A stretch of 64,000 bases of DNA, from NCBI RefSeq assembly GCF_013368755.1, contig NC_049564.1:3356001-3420000 (forward strand), written 5' to 3'. Each line of letters starts with the position of its first letter. Positions within the stretch are counted from its first letter, which is position 1. The stretch comes from Talaromyces rugulosus. Its lineage: Eukaryota > Ascomycota > Eurotiomycetes > Eurotiales > Trichocomaceae. Below, one piece after another: positions 10,696 to 20,671 of this stretch. The notes under the pieces are model-generated. The model was not told where the DNA came from and searched no databases. It saw only the letters and a program-made list of their open reading frames with translations. The translations under genes were made by a program, and so were the position numbers.

Positions 10696-12627
10696 ATGCT
10701 ACTGGAAGGCATCCAGGGCTTCGCTATGGCCCCTGGACTCCCCAATATCGACAACCACCCCCTAGACCCAGGGGGGCAGGCGCTAGGTCTGGTGAACCCC
10801 GTAGGGGCCTATATAGGCACCCCAGCGGAGACAGCACCACCAGCGCCCCCCGAGGCAAGTGCAACAGTCCCTCAGAGCGAGGGCTTCTTGCCTAGCCTGG
10901 AAATCAACCCTAGAGAGTTGTTTCCCCCCCTAAGCAGCATGCCAGGCTCCTAGGAAGCACCTAAAACTCTAGGGAAGAGACTATAAAAACACAGCCCTGA
11001 TAGGGCAGAAAAAGCCTCTATAAAGGCCCTAATCGGCCCAGCCTACAAGGACATAAAATAAGCCTTATTAGGCCACTTTACAAACAGTAATAGCGTGCTA
11101 CACACAGAGATAGCCACTATAAAGGCCTATATGACCTCTCTAGTAGAGGCTATAAAGCAGCGCCTCACAGGCCAATTAGGCGCTCTGAAGCGCCGTTTCT
11201 CAACCCTAGAAGCTCAACAGGCCTCCCCGAACATCTCAAACCACCCTCTAAAGCCCTTATCGTCAGGAAACAACCGCCAGGGCCCACAACAGCCTCTGCC
11301 ATCCCAGGGGACGACGTTTGCAGAGGTCGCCCATAGCCCCCAAGCTAACCCAAATAGGGCCGTTAAGCCCATAGAGCCATGCAGAGCCTCACCCCTGATA
11401 TCAAAACCACCCCCTAGGGTGAAGCCCGCAGCAGGCCCCCAATAGGCCGATATAGCGGCCAGCAATACCTAGGAGTGGCAAATCATTACAAAAAAACGGG
11501 CTTACTCTCCAAACCAGCCCCTAAAAGTCCAAATAGACCCAGGGAGCCTGAAGCCTATTCACGGAAGCAACAAAAGAGACCGCAGGCTTATATTTAGGCG
11601 TGAAAATGGCCGCACCGCCCCTAGAAAGTCTAAAGCCAATGTCATCTTGCAGCTTAACCACTACCTAGCCCAGACAGGCTTCCTAAACTTCGCCAGGGTA
11701 ATAAACACTAATTACACCGAATCAGGGACTATCTCAGCCTTATTAGACCAAGGAAGCACTATAGGCTCGCTATTACCAGCCTATAAAGACCTATTAGTAG
11801 CTGCCTGCCACCGGGTTAACCCCACAGTCATCTCAGTGGAAGCAGACCAACAGTAGCACAAGATTAAAATACATACAGTGCCAGTAGCCCACTATAGCGC
11901 CTTAAGACTAAGCCTAGCTAGGAAAGAAATTGAATTAGAGGGCATATGTACCCTAATAAGAAACCCTATCTAGATTAAGCTGATAGCAGCTATCCAGACT
12001 AATAAGCAGTGTTTCTCTACTATCATTATAATAGTAGAAGGCCTAGATGACGCCTACAGACTACTTGTCTAAGGCGTACGCTTTGGGGGCAACAGGCACC
12101 CTACCAGCCCCTATCACAAAGTGGGTAAAGACACTGTTTGTATCTGATGCTGCAGCATTAGTTACTGAATTTATAGAGGCTGCAGCACCCAATCACCACT
12201 CTGTACCATGTATACTGGTGCCTATGAAGCCTAAGAACACATCTGCAATATGCTAAACTGCAGAGCCTAAACAGGCTATCTATATCTACATACACCTACT
12301 AAATGCGGCAACTGTAGGGGGAAGCACTAGGCTGATTCCCTGGGGTGCCCCAAGCTTCGGGAGGCCTGCCGGCGACTCTATAAGTGCTTCCCTGGCATAG
12401 AGGTCGTTATGCCCCTTCCTTCCCCTGAATAGACTGAATGGGAAGGTGTTGCTAAGGAGGCTTCTCTCCTAATTACTACCCAAGACGTCCTCTAAGCCCC
12501 AAAACTTAGGGAGGTTGATGACGCTATAGAAGATGTCCTAGGAACATCACCCCTACTGTACTTATCCCTGTATCTAACACCAACGCCTGGAGCTGTAGCC
12601 TCTATTAATGTTGATTATTTAACATAA
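10696..12627 (+). pseudogene. LINE copy B ORF1 (Gag-like), RIP-inactivated
   Basis: 643-codon frame from MLLEGIQGFAM to the TAA at 12625-12627. The first 85 codons are open; a stop in place of Gln follows after 10953. A second open stretch (11095-11445) contains a probable helical segment, residues 134 to about 175, then a Pro/Ser/Gln-rich linker. Zinc-knuckle residues lie near C503, H515, C517, C522 and then C537, C540, H544, C551; some positions are altered by RIP, for example TAG right after H544. The protein would package LINE RNA, by family knowledge. The end overlaps ORF2 by 20 nt. Confidence 0.88.
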
Positions 12628-15600
12628 TTGCGGCTGTACCTACCCCGCAACCTTAGGGGCTCTAGAAGCGGGGATAGAGTGGTAAATAGGTATTATATAT
12701 CTATAAAAGCCTTATATTGCTTATGACTTCTCCTATCCAGGCTATCTGCTGTACTGGCTAGGGGGGGAGAAGCGGGATCAACGGGTGCTTATGGCTATCT
12801 GTAAAGATCTTATAGGGGCGGTTAGGGTCGAGAACTGTACTGATTTAGTAGACCACCCTTATTTACAGGCTCTGGACATATAAGAAGCACTAATAATTAG
12901 TGGATATGCCCCCCGACGCACTAGAATAGTCAACTGCTATGATGTGTGGATTGGGGCCAGTTATCGGTGGCAAGGGGTCTTCCCTAGACAACGCTGGGCC
13001 ATCAAGGACGCAGACTAAGACCTGCTTATAGTGGGTAGGTGTCTATTAATGGGTGATTTCAATGCCCATAGCCCTTCATAGAACCCACTGGCCAAGGGCC
13101 GGGTTAACGCTGAGCCCTTGGAATAGCTTATAGAGCGGTACTCACTATATGTTAATAACCCACTGGGGGAGGCCACATGCTATAAGAAGACCAAGGGGGT
13201 ATCAATTATTGATTTAGCGTTATCCTCGCCAACCCTAGGGCCTCTGCAAGCCTGGGAGGTGGATAAGGATAAGCCTACAATATCTGACCATGAGCTTATC
13301 GTCCTAGCCTGGGAAGCCCTAGAACCCCCCCCAGGAGGAATCTCCAGGGAGATTACTGGGTGGTAGATAGAAGCTCTGTAGGTAAACGAAGAAGCCCTAA
13401 AGCTGGCTACAGCAGCTTGGGCTTTAGAAGCTGTAGGCCACCCCTTTCTTAGTGATTAATGCACCAAGGAAGACTGTGTTAGAGAGGCTAATTGGGTATA
13501 GGATACCCTAACCAGCGTACTTGATAGGCATGCTAAAGCAGTACAGCTTTATACACGCTTTAAGCGGTGGTAAAAGCTAGAGCTGTGGTAAGCCTAGAGC
13601 TTATAGGCTGTAGTCCACAAGTGGTGGCAGGCCTATACCTGTACCAATACTGAATTCAAGGCTGCAAGAACTGCTTATTACCATGAAATAAAGGCGGCTA
13701 AAAGGACCTACTAGGAGGCCTTCCTTACTAAAGAAGGCCCTGGGAGGAAGGAAGAGTAGAAAAAGAGTTCTAATCCCATTGGGAACCCTTTTTTCAAAGG
13801 CCCTAGGGATGACCTGGAAAAGCCTTCTTCAGAAGATCCTAATAGGTGTTGGATAGCTCTATAATATACTAAGCCATAGACTAATCCTACCACCCCAGCA
13901 CTCCAAGGTCTAGATCTAGAGGTTTCCCCTGCCACTACCATAGCCGATAAAGAAGCTTTAATCAGAGAAATAGCATTTCTTAACGCCCTCTGTAGCTTCC
14001 TTCTTGGGGAGCTGCCAGGTGGACAGGCCCACATGCTTATAATACTAGAGTGGGTGTATCAGGCCTTATTTAGTTAAAGCATCAAGAAAGCTCCAGGGGC
14101 TGATAGGCTCAATTTTAAAGTATGTTGGCTACTCTGGGCACTAAACTCGCCCTAAATCATAGGGATAGCTAGGCAGTGCTTTTGGCTTGGGGTGCACCTA
14201 GGGGCCTGGAAGACTGCTAAAGGCATCCTACTTCGGAAGCCAGGGAAGCCTGATTACATCTAGATAAAGGCCTGGAGGGTGATAAGCTTGCTTAGCTGCC
14301 TGGGCAAGGTTGTTGAGAAGCTAGCTATAGGCTTTATAGCAGACTAGTGTGAGGCCTAGAAGGCTTTATATTCTAGATAAATGGGGTGCAGGTGGGGCTA
14401 TAGGGCTATTGACGTGGTGGCCTGCCTCGTGCAAATAGTATATGAGGGATAGACTTAAAAACTTCTCACAGGCACTATTTTTATTGATATTATGGGGGCC
14501 TTTGACCATGTTGACCCCTATAAGCTTAGTGAGGCTATGGAAGCTATAGGCCTAAATAATAACCTTATAAGGTGGACCTTATCCTTCCTTACAAATAGAA
14601 GGATCAATCTTGTAATTAATGGTTATAAAGCCCCTGAATAGCCTATTGACTCAGAGCTGCCTCAGGGCTTACTGGTCTCCCTAATCCTCTTTCTTATCTA
14701 TATCCAGGGTGTGTTTCAGGCTATAGAATAGCAGGTGCCAGGAATTAAGGTCTTGTCCTATACCAATGACATAAGCCTGGTAGCCTAGGGAAGCTCAGTC
14801 TCTGAGATCTGCAGGCAGCTAGAAGCAGCGGTAAAAGCTGCTATTGAGTAGAGACTGACAGATAGCGTCAAATTTGATCTTAAAAAGACAGAGGCTATTT
14901 TATTCTCTAGAGCCACCAGCAGGGAATATAAAAATCAGGTCCAGGAAGCTAGGGTGCAGATAGGAGACGCTTTAGTGGCATTCTTCCCAACAGCTATCTG
15001 ATGGTTAGGGGTCTTATTAGATCTAAAACTTACTCTCAAAGCCTATTATAAGTACCGCCTGTAAAAAGGTTAAAATACTGAAAGACAAGTACGGGCACTG
15101 TGTAAGGTCTAGGGGCTCCTTCTAGACCTGGTATAGCGAATCCAAAAGGCCACTATACAGTCAGTGACGCTTTATGGGGCCGAGCTTTGGTGGTATGGGC
15201 AAAAGAACTGCCTAGAAGGACTGTAGGGCTTAATTAATAATTAGGCCCGGGCAGTTACAGGTATGCTGAAGTCTATCCTGTTAAGACTGCTTATAAAGGA
15301 GGCAGCTTTGGAACCAGTAGAAGCTTTATTAGATAGTAAACAACAGCGGTATGCCCTGAGACTTCTAGGACTTTTCTAGGGGCATCCAGCAGCAGAAATA
15401 CTCTCTATAACGCTTAGGGAGGGAGACGTTTATGTATAGTCTGAAGAGTAGCCACTAGAAGACTGAGCTTAGGCAATATTAACCTGCTGAGGCCCTTGGA
15501 AGCTGGGCATAGGCCTGGTCTGTAGGCTATGAGAGGCCTTGACTACTGACTCCTCCCAGGGCTTTGAGTATACAATAAAGCTTGGTAATAGGTCTATACC

Positions 15601-16657
15601 ACTAGATTTCAGGATAGACTTTTCTGAAACCGCTATGCAATTAGCCTCAGACCCTCTAAATAGGATAGGAAACACTGACCTTTACTTAGACGGTTCTAGA
15701 TTAGATAATCAGCATGTAGGCGCTGCAGTAGCTTATAAGCCATTTATTAGTCTCTGGAGATCGCGTCTAGCTTTTCTAGGCGCAGGCTTCGAAGTCTTTG
15801 ATGCAGAACTAATAGGAGTAGTCGAAACCCTAGAGTAGGCGCTGGTAGAGAATCTTATAAGGCCAATTAAGGTGTTTTTAGATGCCCAGACCGCTATAAG
15901 CAGGCTCCAGTATACCCGGCCTGGCCCAGGGCAAGCCCTAGCGCTGCGGGCACACGACCTAGCCGGGGAACTACAGGCTACTGGCCGCAGGGTTACCATA
16001 TGCTGGGTGCCAGGCCATAAAGGGGTCCTAGGCAACGAGGAGGCTGATAAGGCCGCTAAGAAAGCTGTAGGGAGGCCCTGTACAGGCAAGTACTTAGGCA
16101 TCTCACTAGCCTATGCCCGGCGGGCATGCACCGAGACTTATAGCGCTATCAAGGCCAACTGGCTTACTGTAAAGCTTGCAAGACGCACCCAATAGGTAGG
16201 CCAGGCCTACCAACCCCCCCGGGGATGGAAGCTTGACCCAATAGTGGCAAGCACCCCCAAGCACCTGGCGCGGCGGTATTACCAATTCAAGACCGGCCAC
16301 ACCCCAATCGGGGCCTATCTGCACCGAATCAAGGCCCGAGACTCCCCTAATTGCTTGGGGTGCTCTAGGGGGACTGAGACGGTAAGACACCTTCTTACAA
16401 ACTGTCGACAGTGGTGCCACCAGCGGGAAAAACTATATGCCGGCTTGGCCGAAGCGGGGGTAAAGGCCCCGCAGGATAGCGAGCAGTGCCCCGAAGCACG
16501 CCTATTCCAGGACCCAAAGGCCACTACAGCGCTGCTGGCGTTTATAGGGGCCATTAGGGAGCGAGAGGATAACCAACAGGCCTGGGAGCAGGCCTATAAG
16601 ACTGATAATTGGGGCATTGAGGCCCTGGATGAGGGAGAGCGAGAGGGGGAAGGATAG
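12608..16657 (+). pseudogene. LINE copy B ORF2 polyprotein (endonuclease, RT, RNase H, zinc motif), RIP-inactivated
   Basis: 1350-codon span from the ATG overlapping ORF1 to the TAG at 16655. Endonuclease: GDFN at residues 149-152 and SDH at 226-228. Reverse transcriptase: catalytic Asp about 627 in IFIDIMGAFDHV, and the YADD box at 718-721, here YTND through G-to-A change. RNase H acidic residues are all visible: D1028 (YLDGS), E1067 (DAELIG), D1092 (FLDAQT) and D1147 (NEEADKA). A C-terminal zinc motif C1249-X2-C1252-X8-H1261-X4-C1266 follows. The last 137 codons are open. Stops through the middle, mainly TAG, make it inactive; the span has the same length as in copy E, so there are no net indels. 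Confidence 0.9.
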
Positions 16658-16941
16658 CGGGCAGGGGCGGCCCGCTATTGTAGGCAACGCCCAAACGTTA
16701 GTGGCCATAAGGAGGGGGTAGTGGTTGCCACCCACTATAAGCCCCCGAATCGTCCTGCGCATATAAGCGGCATGGGGTGAGGAAAGTGCAAGATACCTTG
16801 AAAGCCTGGATCCAATGGGGGTAGAGGCACCGGCTTATGGGGGGCAACCCCTATAAGCAGGCCTAATCCACACGAATCGCTGTCTGTCATAGCCTAGGGC
16901 TCGGTATAGACGTTAAATTTGATTAAATAATAATAATAATA
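16658..16941 (+). other. LINE copy B 3' UTR and TAA-repeat tail
   Basis: About 270 nt follow the ORF2 stop and contain the shared terminal stem-loop at 16882-16911. The tail is GATTAAATAATAATAATAAT, a TAA repeat as in copy G, rather than the TAAA repeat of copies A, C, E and F. Confidence 0.8.
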
Positions 16942-17263
16942 ATTAAAGCCTTGGATAAGAGGGAATAAGAGAGAAAAGAATAACAGACAGAGGTAGCCCA
17001 CTATTATAGATAATATCTAAATATTAGTAACTATAAGAAAGAGATAGTGGTTGCTATCTATTATAAGTCTCTAAATCGTTCTATACATATAAGTAATATA
17101 AAGTAAAGAAAGTATAAGATATCTTAAAAGCCTGGATCTAATAGGGGTAGAAGCACTGACTTATGGGAGGCAACCTTTATAAACAGGCCTAATCCACACG
17201 AATCGCTATCTGTCATAGCCTAGGGCTCGGTATAGACGTTAAATTTGATTAAATAAATAAATA
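16942..17263 (+). mobile_element. LINE copy C, 3' end remnant
   Basis: The segment matches the last codons of ORF2 and the 3' UTR of copy B (from about 16616) and ends in a (TAAA)n tail. It is followed by the 14-bp duplication also seen at 7802-7815. About 1.59 kb of copy C, equivalent to 15028-16615 of copy B, is missing between this piece and 10657. Mutation decreases towards the 3' end; the last 60 bases carry a single change. Confidence 0.88.
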
Positions 17264-17277
17264 AATCCTAAGTTTAT
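17264..17277. repeat. Target-site duplication of LINE copy C, 3' side
   Basis: Exact 14-bp match to 7802-7815. It lies inside the transposase frame of the Fot1/pogo-type element. Confidence 0.9.
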
Positions 17278-17320
17278 TAAATATCTAATTATTTAGTAGC
17301 TTAGTAATTAACTAATTAAA
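17278..17320. other. Junction where transposase DNA resumes after LINE C
   Basis: From here to 18106 the sequence is the right half of the Fot1/pogo-type element, very AT-rich. The transposase N-terminus is read on the minus strand up to 18046. No other feature is seen. Confidence 0.6.
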
Positions 17321-18106
17321 AAGTAAATAAAGTAAATTATATTAATTAAACAGCTTATTAACTGACTTTAATATAATAAGTAAAGATAATATAATTTTAT
17401 ATATACTTATACATTCTATAGTTATGATTTATTCTTAATTCCTAGACTACATTAAATAAGGTTTACCTTTATAATTAAAGCTATATATAATTTTTATAGT
17501 AGAAATAATCTCTATAGTAAATCTAATCTTGTTAAAATTCTAAATATTATCTTTAACAATCCTATACTTAGTAAAAGCGCGTGTAAGATTATTAAAAAAA
17601 CTATTTATAAATTATTAAATCCTTATATAAAGTATATTTATAGTTATATTTATAAATATAATAAATCTTAAAATTTTATTAATATTTTAAATAATTACTT
17701 ACTTAATATTTACTAACAATAGATAGTAAATTAATAGAATTATATTTAGTAAGTAATTAGTTATAAATTTTATTATTAAAAGCCTAATAGAGCAGCTATA
17801 TTTATCTATAAAAATAATCTACTTATAAAGTAATATTTCCTTAGTTTTTAATAATTTAATGTTATAGGTATATTTATATAAGTATTAAAAGCGACTGCTA
17901 TATCTATTTTAAAGTGTTAATCTTAGAATATTGAAAAGACATATTACTTCGCGTATATTAATAATTTGGCTTTTTTTTAACGCGTTTATAGTAAGCTGAA
18001 GTCTATTTTTATTATTTAAGGGATTTTTCACAGCGTTCTGAGGCATATTGCTGTGTTGGTGCGATTTTCAAATATGTGTAGGGTGGAAAGTGGGAGAAAA
18101 TTGAGG

Positions 18107-18153
18107 GGGTGGCCGAGATGGCTTATGTGGCCGACGGGGGTTATAAAATACGT
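18107..18153 (-). repeat. Terminal inverted repeat, right end of Fot1/pogo-type element
   Basis: Inverted partner of 6818-6864 with no mismatch, followed by the TA duplication at 18154-18155. It shows no RIP change, although the transposase beside it is heavily mutated. Confidence 0.92.
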
Positions 18154-18155
18154 TA

Positions 18156-18797
18156 ATTCTCCTGTAATCCCAGAGCCCAAAACTGGCACAGCCATCCTAG
18201 AGGATCAAGTGTGCCCGACCCACTTCGCCCCAGAAATTGACCAGTAGAAGTTCATGTCTTAAGTTATAGACGCTAAGTAGCTGTCTATGACTTAGAATAT
18301 TCAACCCTGGTAACTTGATTCGCTCACTTCATATTAATTAAAAAATTTCCTTGGACAGGAATGAAACGCTGCGGTATTGCGCGCGCGTAGATGCAAGACC
18401 GTAGGGAAGCCCATGGTAGAGCGGACATGCTCTTGGCAGCCCCACTGGAGGGGTCAGACAAGTGCTATGTCGAAAAGCACTCACTGTCTGAGGTCTATGT
18501 CGGGTTAACGGCTACTTTTAGTAAGACGAAGGCGCTTATGTCTAGTCCAATAGGTATTGGCTGCAAAGAGTTAAATTGGCTCCTATATGCATTATACAAG
18601 AATTAATGGAGAGGTCTGGCTTAATGTAGGCAGCAGCGGATCTGCATTCTGCACCAACAGTCCAACACAACTAAAAGTTACTAGTCGTTGTTGATAGTCA
18701 TGTTATGGCTAGGCAGTCGTTTTCAAATACGTAATAACGGCTTTACGACTTCTGGGCTGTGGTTTCTTTTTTTAAAGTCTATAACAATTAATTTGGA
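18156..18797. other. Unique intergenic DNA upstream of the peptidase gene
   Basis: Composition is balanced, with CpG-containing stretches and no sign of RIP. No convincing gene is seen. This is the start of the only non-repeat island in the window. Confidence 0.6.
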
Positions 18798-18805
18798 TAT
18801 AAATA
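18798..18805 (+). promoter_or_regulatory. Candidate TATA box of the peptidase gene
   Basis: TATAAATA lies 93 nt before the chosen ATG at 18898, followed by a pyrimidine-rich stretch (ctcctcctcaagc, ttctttg). Position and sequence suit a fungal core promoter. It also argues that the in-frame ATG at 18688 is not the real start. Confidence 0.5.
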
Positions 18806-18897
18806 TCAGCCTCTTGCTGCATTCTTATGCTGAATTCTCCTCCTCAAGCATCATTCTTTGTAATTTTTACACTGATCTATTATCTCTATTTACAATC

Positions 18898-20671
18898 ATG
18901 CGGAAGCCTACACTTCAGGATATTTTCTTCGCTGCATGGCTGGTAGACCTAACCGTGGCTGCGCCCCTACAGGAAAGTCAAAGCATCGAGGACTTCGACT
19001 GGTCTTCAATCACCCCAACTGAGCAGCTCGAATATCACCAATGCGGTGACGGTTACAAATGCGCTCGATTGAAGGTTCCTCTTGACTGGACAAATGCTTC
19101 CAACTCGTCCCAGTCTGTTGCCATCGCCATCGTTACCCTTCCGGCGACAGTCCCTAATACAGACCCGTCCTTTGGGGGAACCATCCTCATCAACCCCGGC
19201 GGTCCGTCCGGATCTGGAACGGACATGGCCATCGAACTCGGGCATTATTTGCAGGGAGTCGTTGACGGCGAGAGACACTATGAGATCCTGGGTTTTGACC
19301 CTCGAGGTGTCGCTTTTAGCACTCCTCGTGCTGACTGCTACAACGGCAATGAAATTCGTCGCACAGCCGATCAGGTTCAAGCCGCAGGAATCCCTTCCCC
19401 AGATTCTGGGTCTACAGCTCTGAACTATTTGTACCAGAGTCACGCAGCGGTTTCAGAGTTGTGTGCCGAGGCGGGAGATGACAGCATTTTTGCACACATG
19501 TCCACAGCATCAGTGGCGCGAGACATGTTAGAGATCGTCGACCGAGTGAACGAGCTGAAACATAATTCCTCTACCCGGGCTAACTCGGAGGAGCCAAAGC
19601 TTCAATATCTAGGTGTCTCATATGGGACATTCCTTGGAAATACTTTTGCCTCCATGTTCCCCAATCGTGTTGGGCGAATGGTTATTGATGGAGTCGAGGA
19701 TCCCCATGACTATATCAAGGGTGTAAGTATCCGATGCATCTTTTGATCTATTGATTAGAATGGCTGATTAGTATTTCAAGACGTGGGAGAAGAATTTGAA
19801 CGACTTTGAGAAGGTTCTAGACCACTTCTACCAAACGTGTTTCGAGGCGGGCAGTGACTGCCTCTTGAAGAAGGACTCGGATAAAAATGCCTCTGCAATT
19901 CGAGAACGCATAGATTCTTTCCTCAGCAGTCTCGAGAACTCGCCTGTCCCTACTGTATATGAAGGCCGTACCCGCCTAGTGACTTCACTCCTTGTCCGCA
20001 CTATGATCCATGACTCTCTTTACGACCCCATTAACCGGTACGATCCACTTTCAGCACTCTTGGCCTCATCTCTCACCGGGGACCACACTCTACTGCTTCA
20101 AAACTCGACCGTGGAGCTTGAAAGTGCTTGCCAAATAAAAAATGAAACATACCCCGCCAATTACACTTGGGCCAACGATGCAGGGTCAAGTATCCTATGC
20201 GGAGACTCTGCCTTTGACGCAGGTGACCGCAACATAACCTGGGCAAGAGACTTGGTGGACTTTCTTTACGAACAGTCTCCAACGGCTGGCGAGGATTGGA
20301 CTAAACTCCCTCTGTGCTGTATTGGATGGAAATACAAACCGAACTTTGTCTTCAGGGGACCCTTTGGCAGTTCAATGGGGAAAAACAACACTTCAAATGC
20401 ACCACTTCTAGTTCTATCAACTAGATACGACCATGCAACTCCCTTGGCCAACGCGTTTGCAGTTTCAAAGAGTCATGCCGGCTCCACGGTTGTGGTGCAG
20501 GAGTCGTGGGGACATACTGCTCTTCTTACATCCAGGAGCAACTGCACGGCAGGAATTGTGAAGGAGTATTTCGCCACCGGAAAGCTCCCACAGGAGGGCA
20601 CTGTCTGCGAACAGGATTGTGTGCCTTCAATTCCTTTAAAACCCTGTCCGGGCTTACCAGGTTACGCCTGA
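18898..20671 (+). CDS. Secreted serine peptidase, S33 family, TAP-like alpha/beta hydrolase
   Basis: Two exons (18898-19722, 19781-20671) encode 571 residues, the usual size of this family. Residues 1-22 form a likely signal peptide ending near AAP. Alpha/beta-hydrolase features follow in order: oxyanion-hole loop NPGGPSGSG (99-107), GFDPRG (132-137), nucleophile elbow GVSYG with Ser241, then in the TAP-like C-terminal domain Asp492 (STRYDHATP) and His520 (WGHT). About ten N-glycosylation sequons and many Cys support secretion. Relatives such as Streptomyces tripeptidyl aminopeptidase release peptides from protein N-termini; the exact substrate here cannot be told. The start at 18898 is preferred over 18688 because of the signal peptide, the A at -3 and the TATA box. 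The gene shows no RIP damage although transposons lie within 1 to 2 kb on both sides. Confidence 0.93.
19723..19780 (+). other. 58-bp spliceosomal intron of the peptidase gene
   Basis: Donor GTAAGT at 19723 and acceptor TTTCAAG ending at 19780, with a possible branch site GCTGATT shortly upstream. The intron lies between codons (phase 0) and joins DYIKG to TWEKNLNDF. Without splicing the frame ends at a TGA at 19744. Confidence 0.9.

Larger units (their letters stand above)
10658..16941 (+). mobile_element. LINE copy B, full-length Tad1-like retrotransposon nested in copy C
   Basis: Complete plus-strand element from CCCGCCGGG at 10658 to a (TAA)n tail at about 16925-16941. ORF1 and ORF2 spans are identical to those of copy E (1932 and 4050 nt). 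The two ends are clean and the middle is moderately RIP-mutated. No target-site duplication is seen: the left flank is copy C RT sequence (ttactagatctaaa) and the right flank is copy C 3' sequence, so the insertion coincides with loss of about 1.59 kb of copy C. Confidence 0.93.
17264..18046 (-). pseudogene. Fot1/pogo-type transposase, N-terminal 261 codons, RIP-inactivated
   Basis: The frame opens at an ATG at 18046 with MPQNAVKNPL, like the helix-turn-helix N-terminus of pogo/Fot1 transposases (Psq/CENP-B type). Further on, the segment around NFNKIRFTIEII corresponds to the family's first catalytic Asp region (NFDETGF), the Asp changed to Asn as G-to-A damage would do. Then comes ISTIKIIYSFNYKGKPYLM, matching the usual IST-K----S---G-P stretch. 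Stops replace Gln, Arg or Trp codons. LINE copy C inserted here, and the frame resumes at 7801 on the same strand. 783 + 873 nt gives 1656 nt, or 552 codons, with no frameshift. Recognition is by eye from family knowledge. Confidence 0.8.
6818..18153 (-). mobile_element. Fot1/pogo-type (Tc1/mariner superfamily) DNA transposon, split by nested LINEs
   Basis: A 49-bp sequence at 6816-6864 recurs as a perfect inverted copy at 18107-18155. The outermost two bases are TA on each side, the duplication expected of Tc1/mariner elements, leaving 47-bp terminal inverted repeats that begin ACGTATTTTATAACC. Removing the LINE insertion (7816-17263 plus one copy of its 14-bp duplication) leaves an element of about 1.87 kb, the usual size of Fot1-type elements. 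A single 552-codon transposase frame lies on the minus strand between the repeats. The interior is RIP-mutated but the repeats are untouched. Confidence 0.88.

Noticed and set aside
10686..10895. Second reading frame at the LINE 5' end (MKFNATGRHPG...)
   Set aside because: It overlaps ORF1 in another frame. It stays open only because this end is unmutated, and it does not continue in any copy.
18107..18155. tRNA-like or SINE-like A box (TGGCCGAGATGG) in the 49-bp repeat
   Set aside because: No B box or cloverleaf is present. Inverted pairing, the TA at both ends and the transposase between them explain the repeat better.
18391..18606. 71-codon open frame before the peptidase gene
   Set aside because: No recognisable domain, weak start context, and nothing to support transcription; likely chance in unique DNA.
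18688..18897. In-frame upstream extension of the peptidase (ATG at 18688)
   Set aside because: It would bury the signal peptide 70 residues inside the protein and put the TATAAATA box in coding sequence. The extension has no resemblance to the family.
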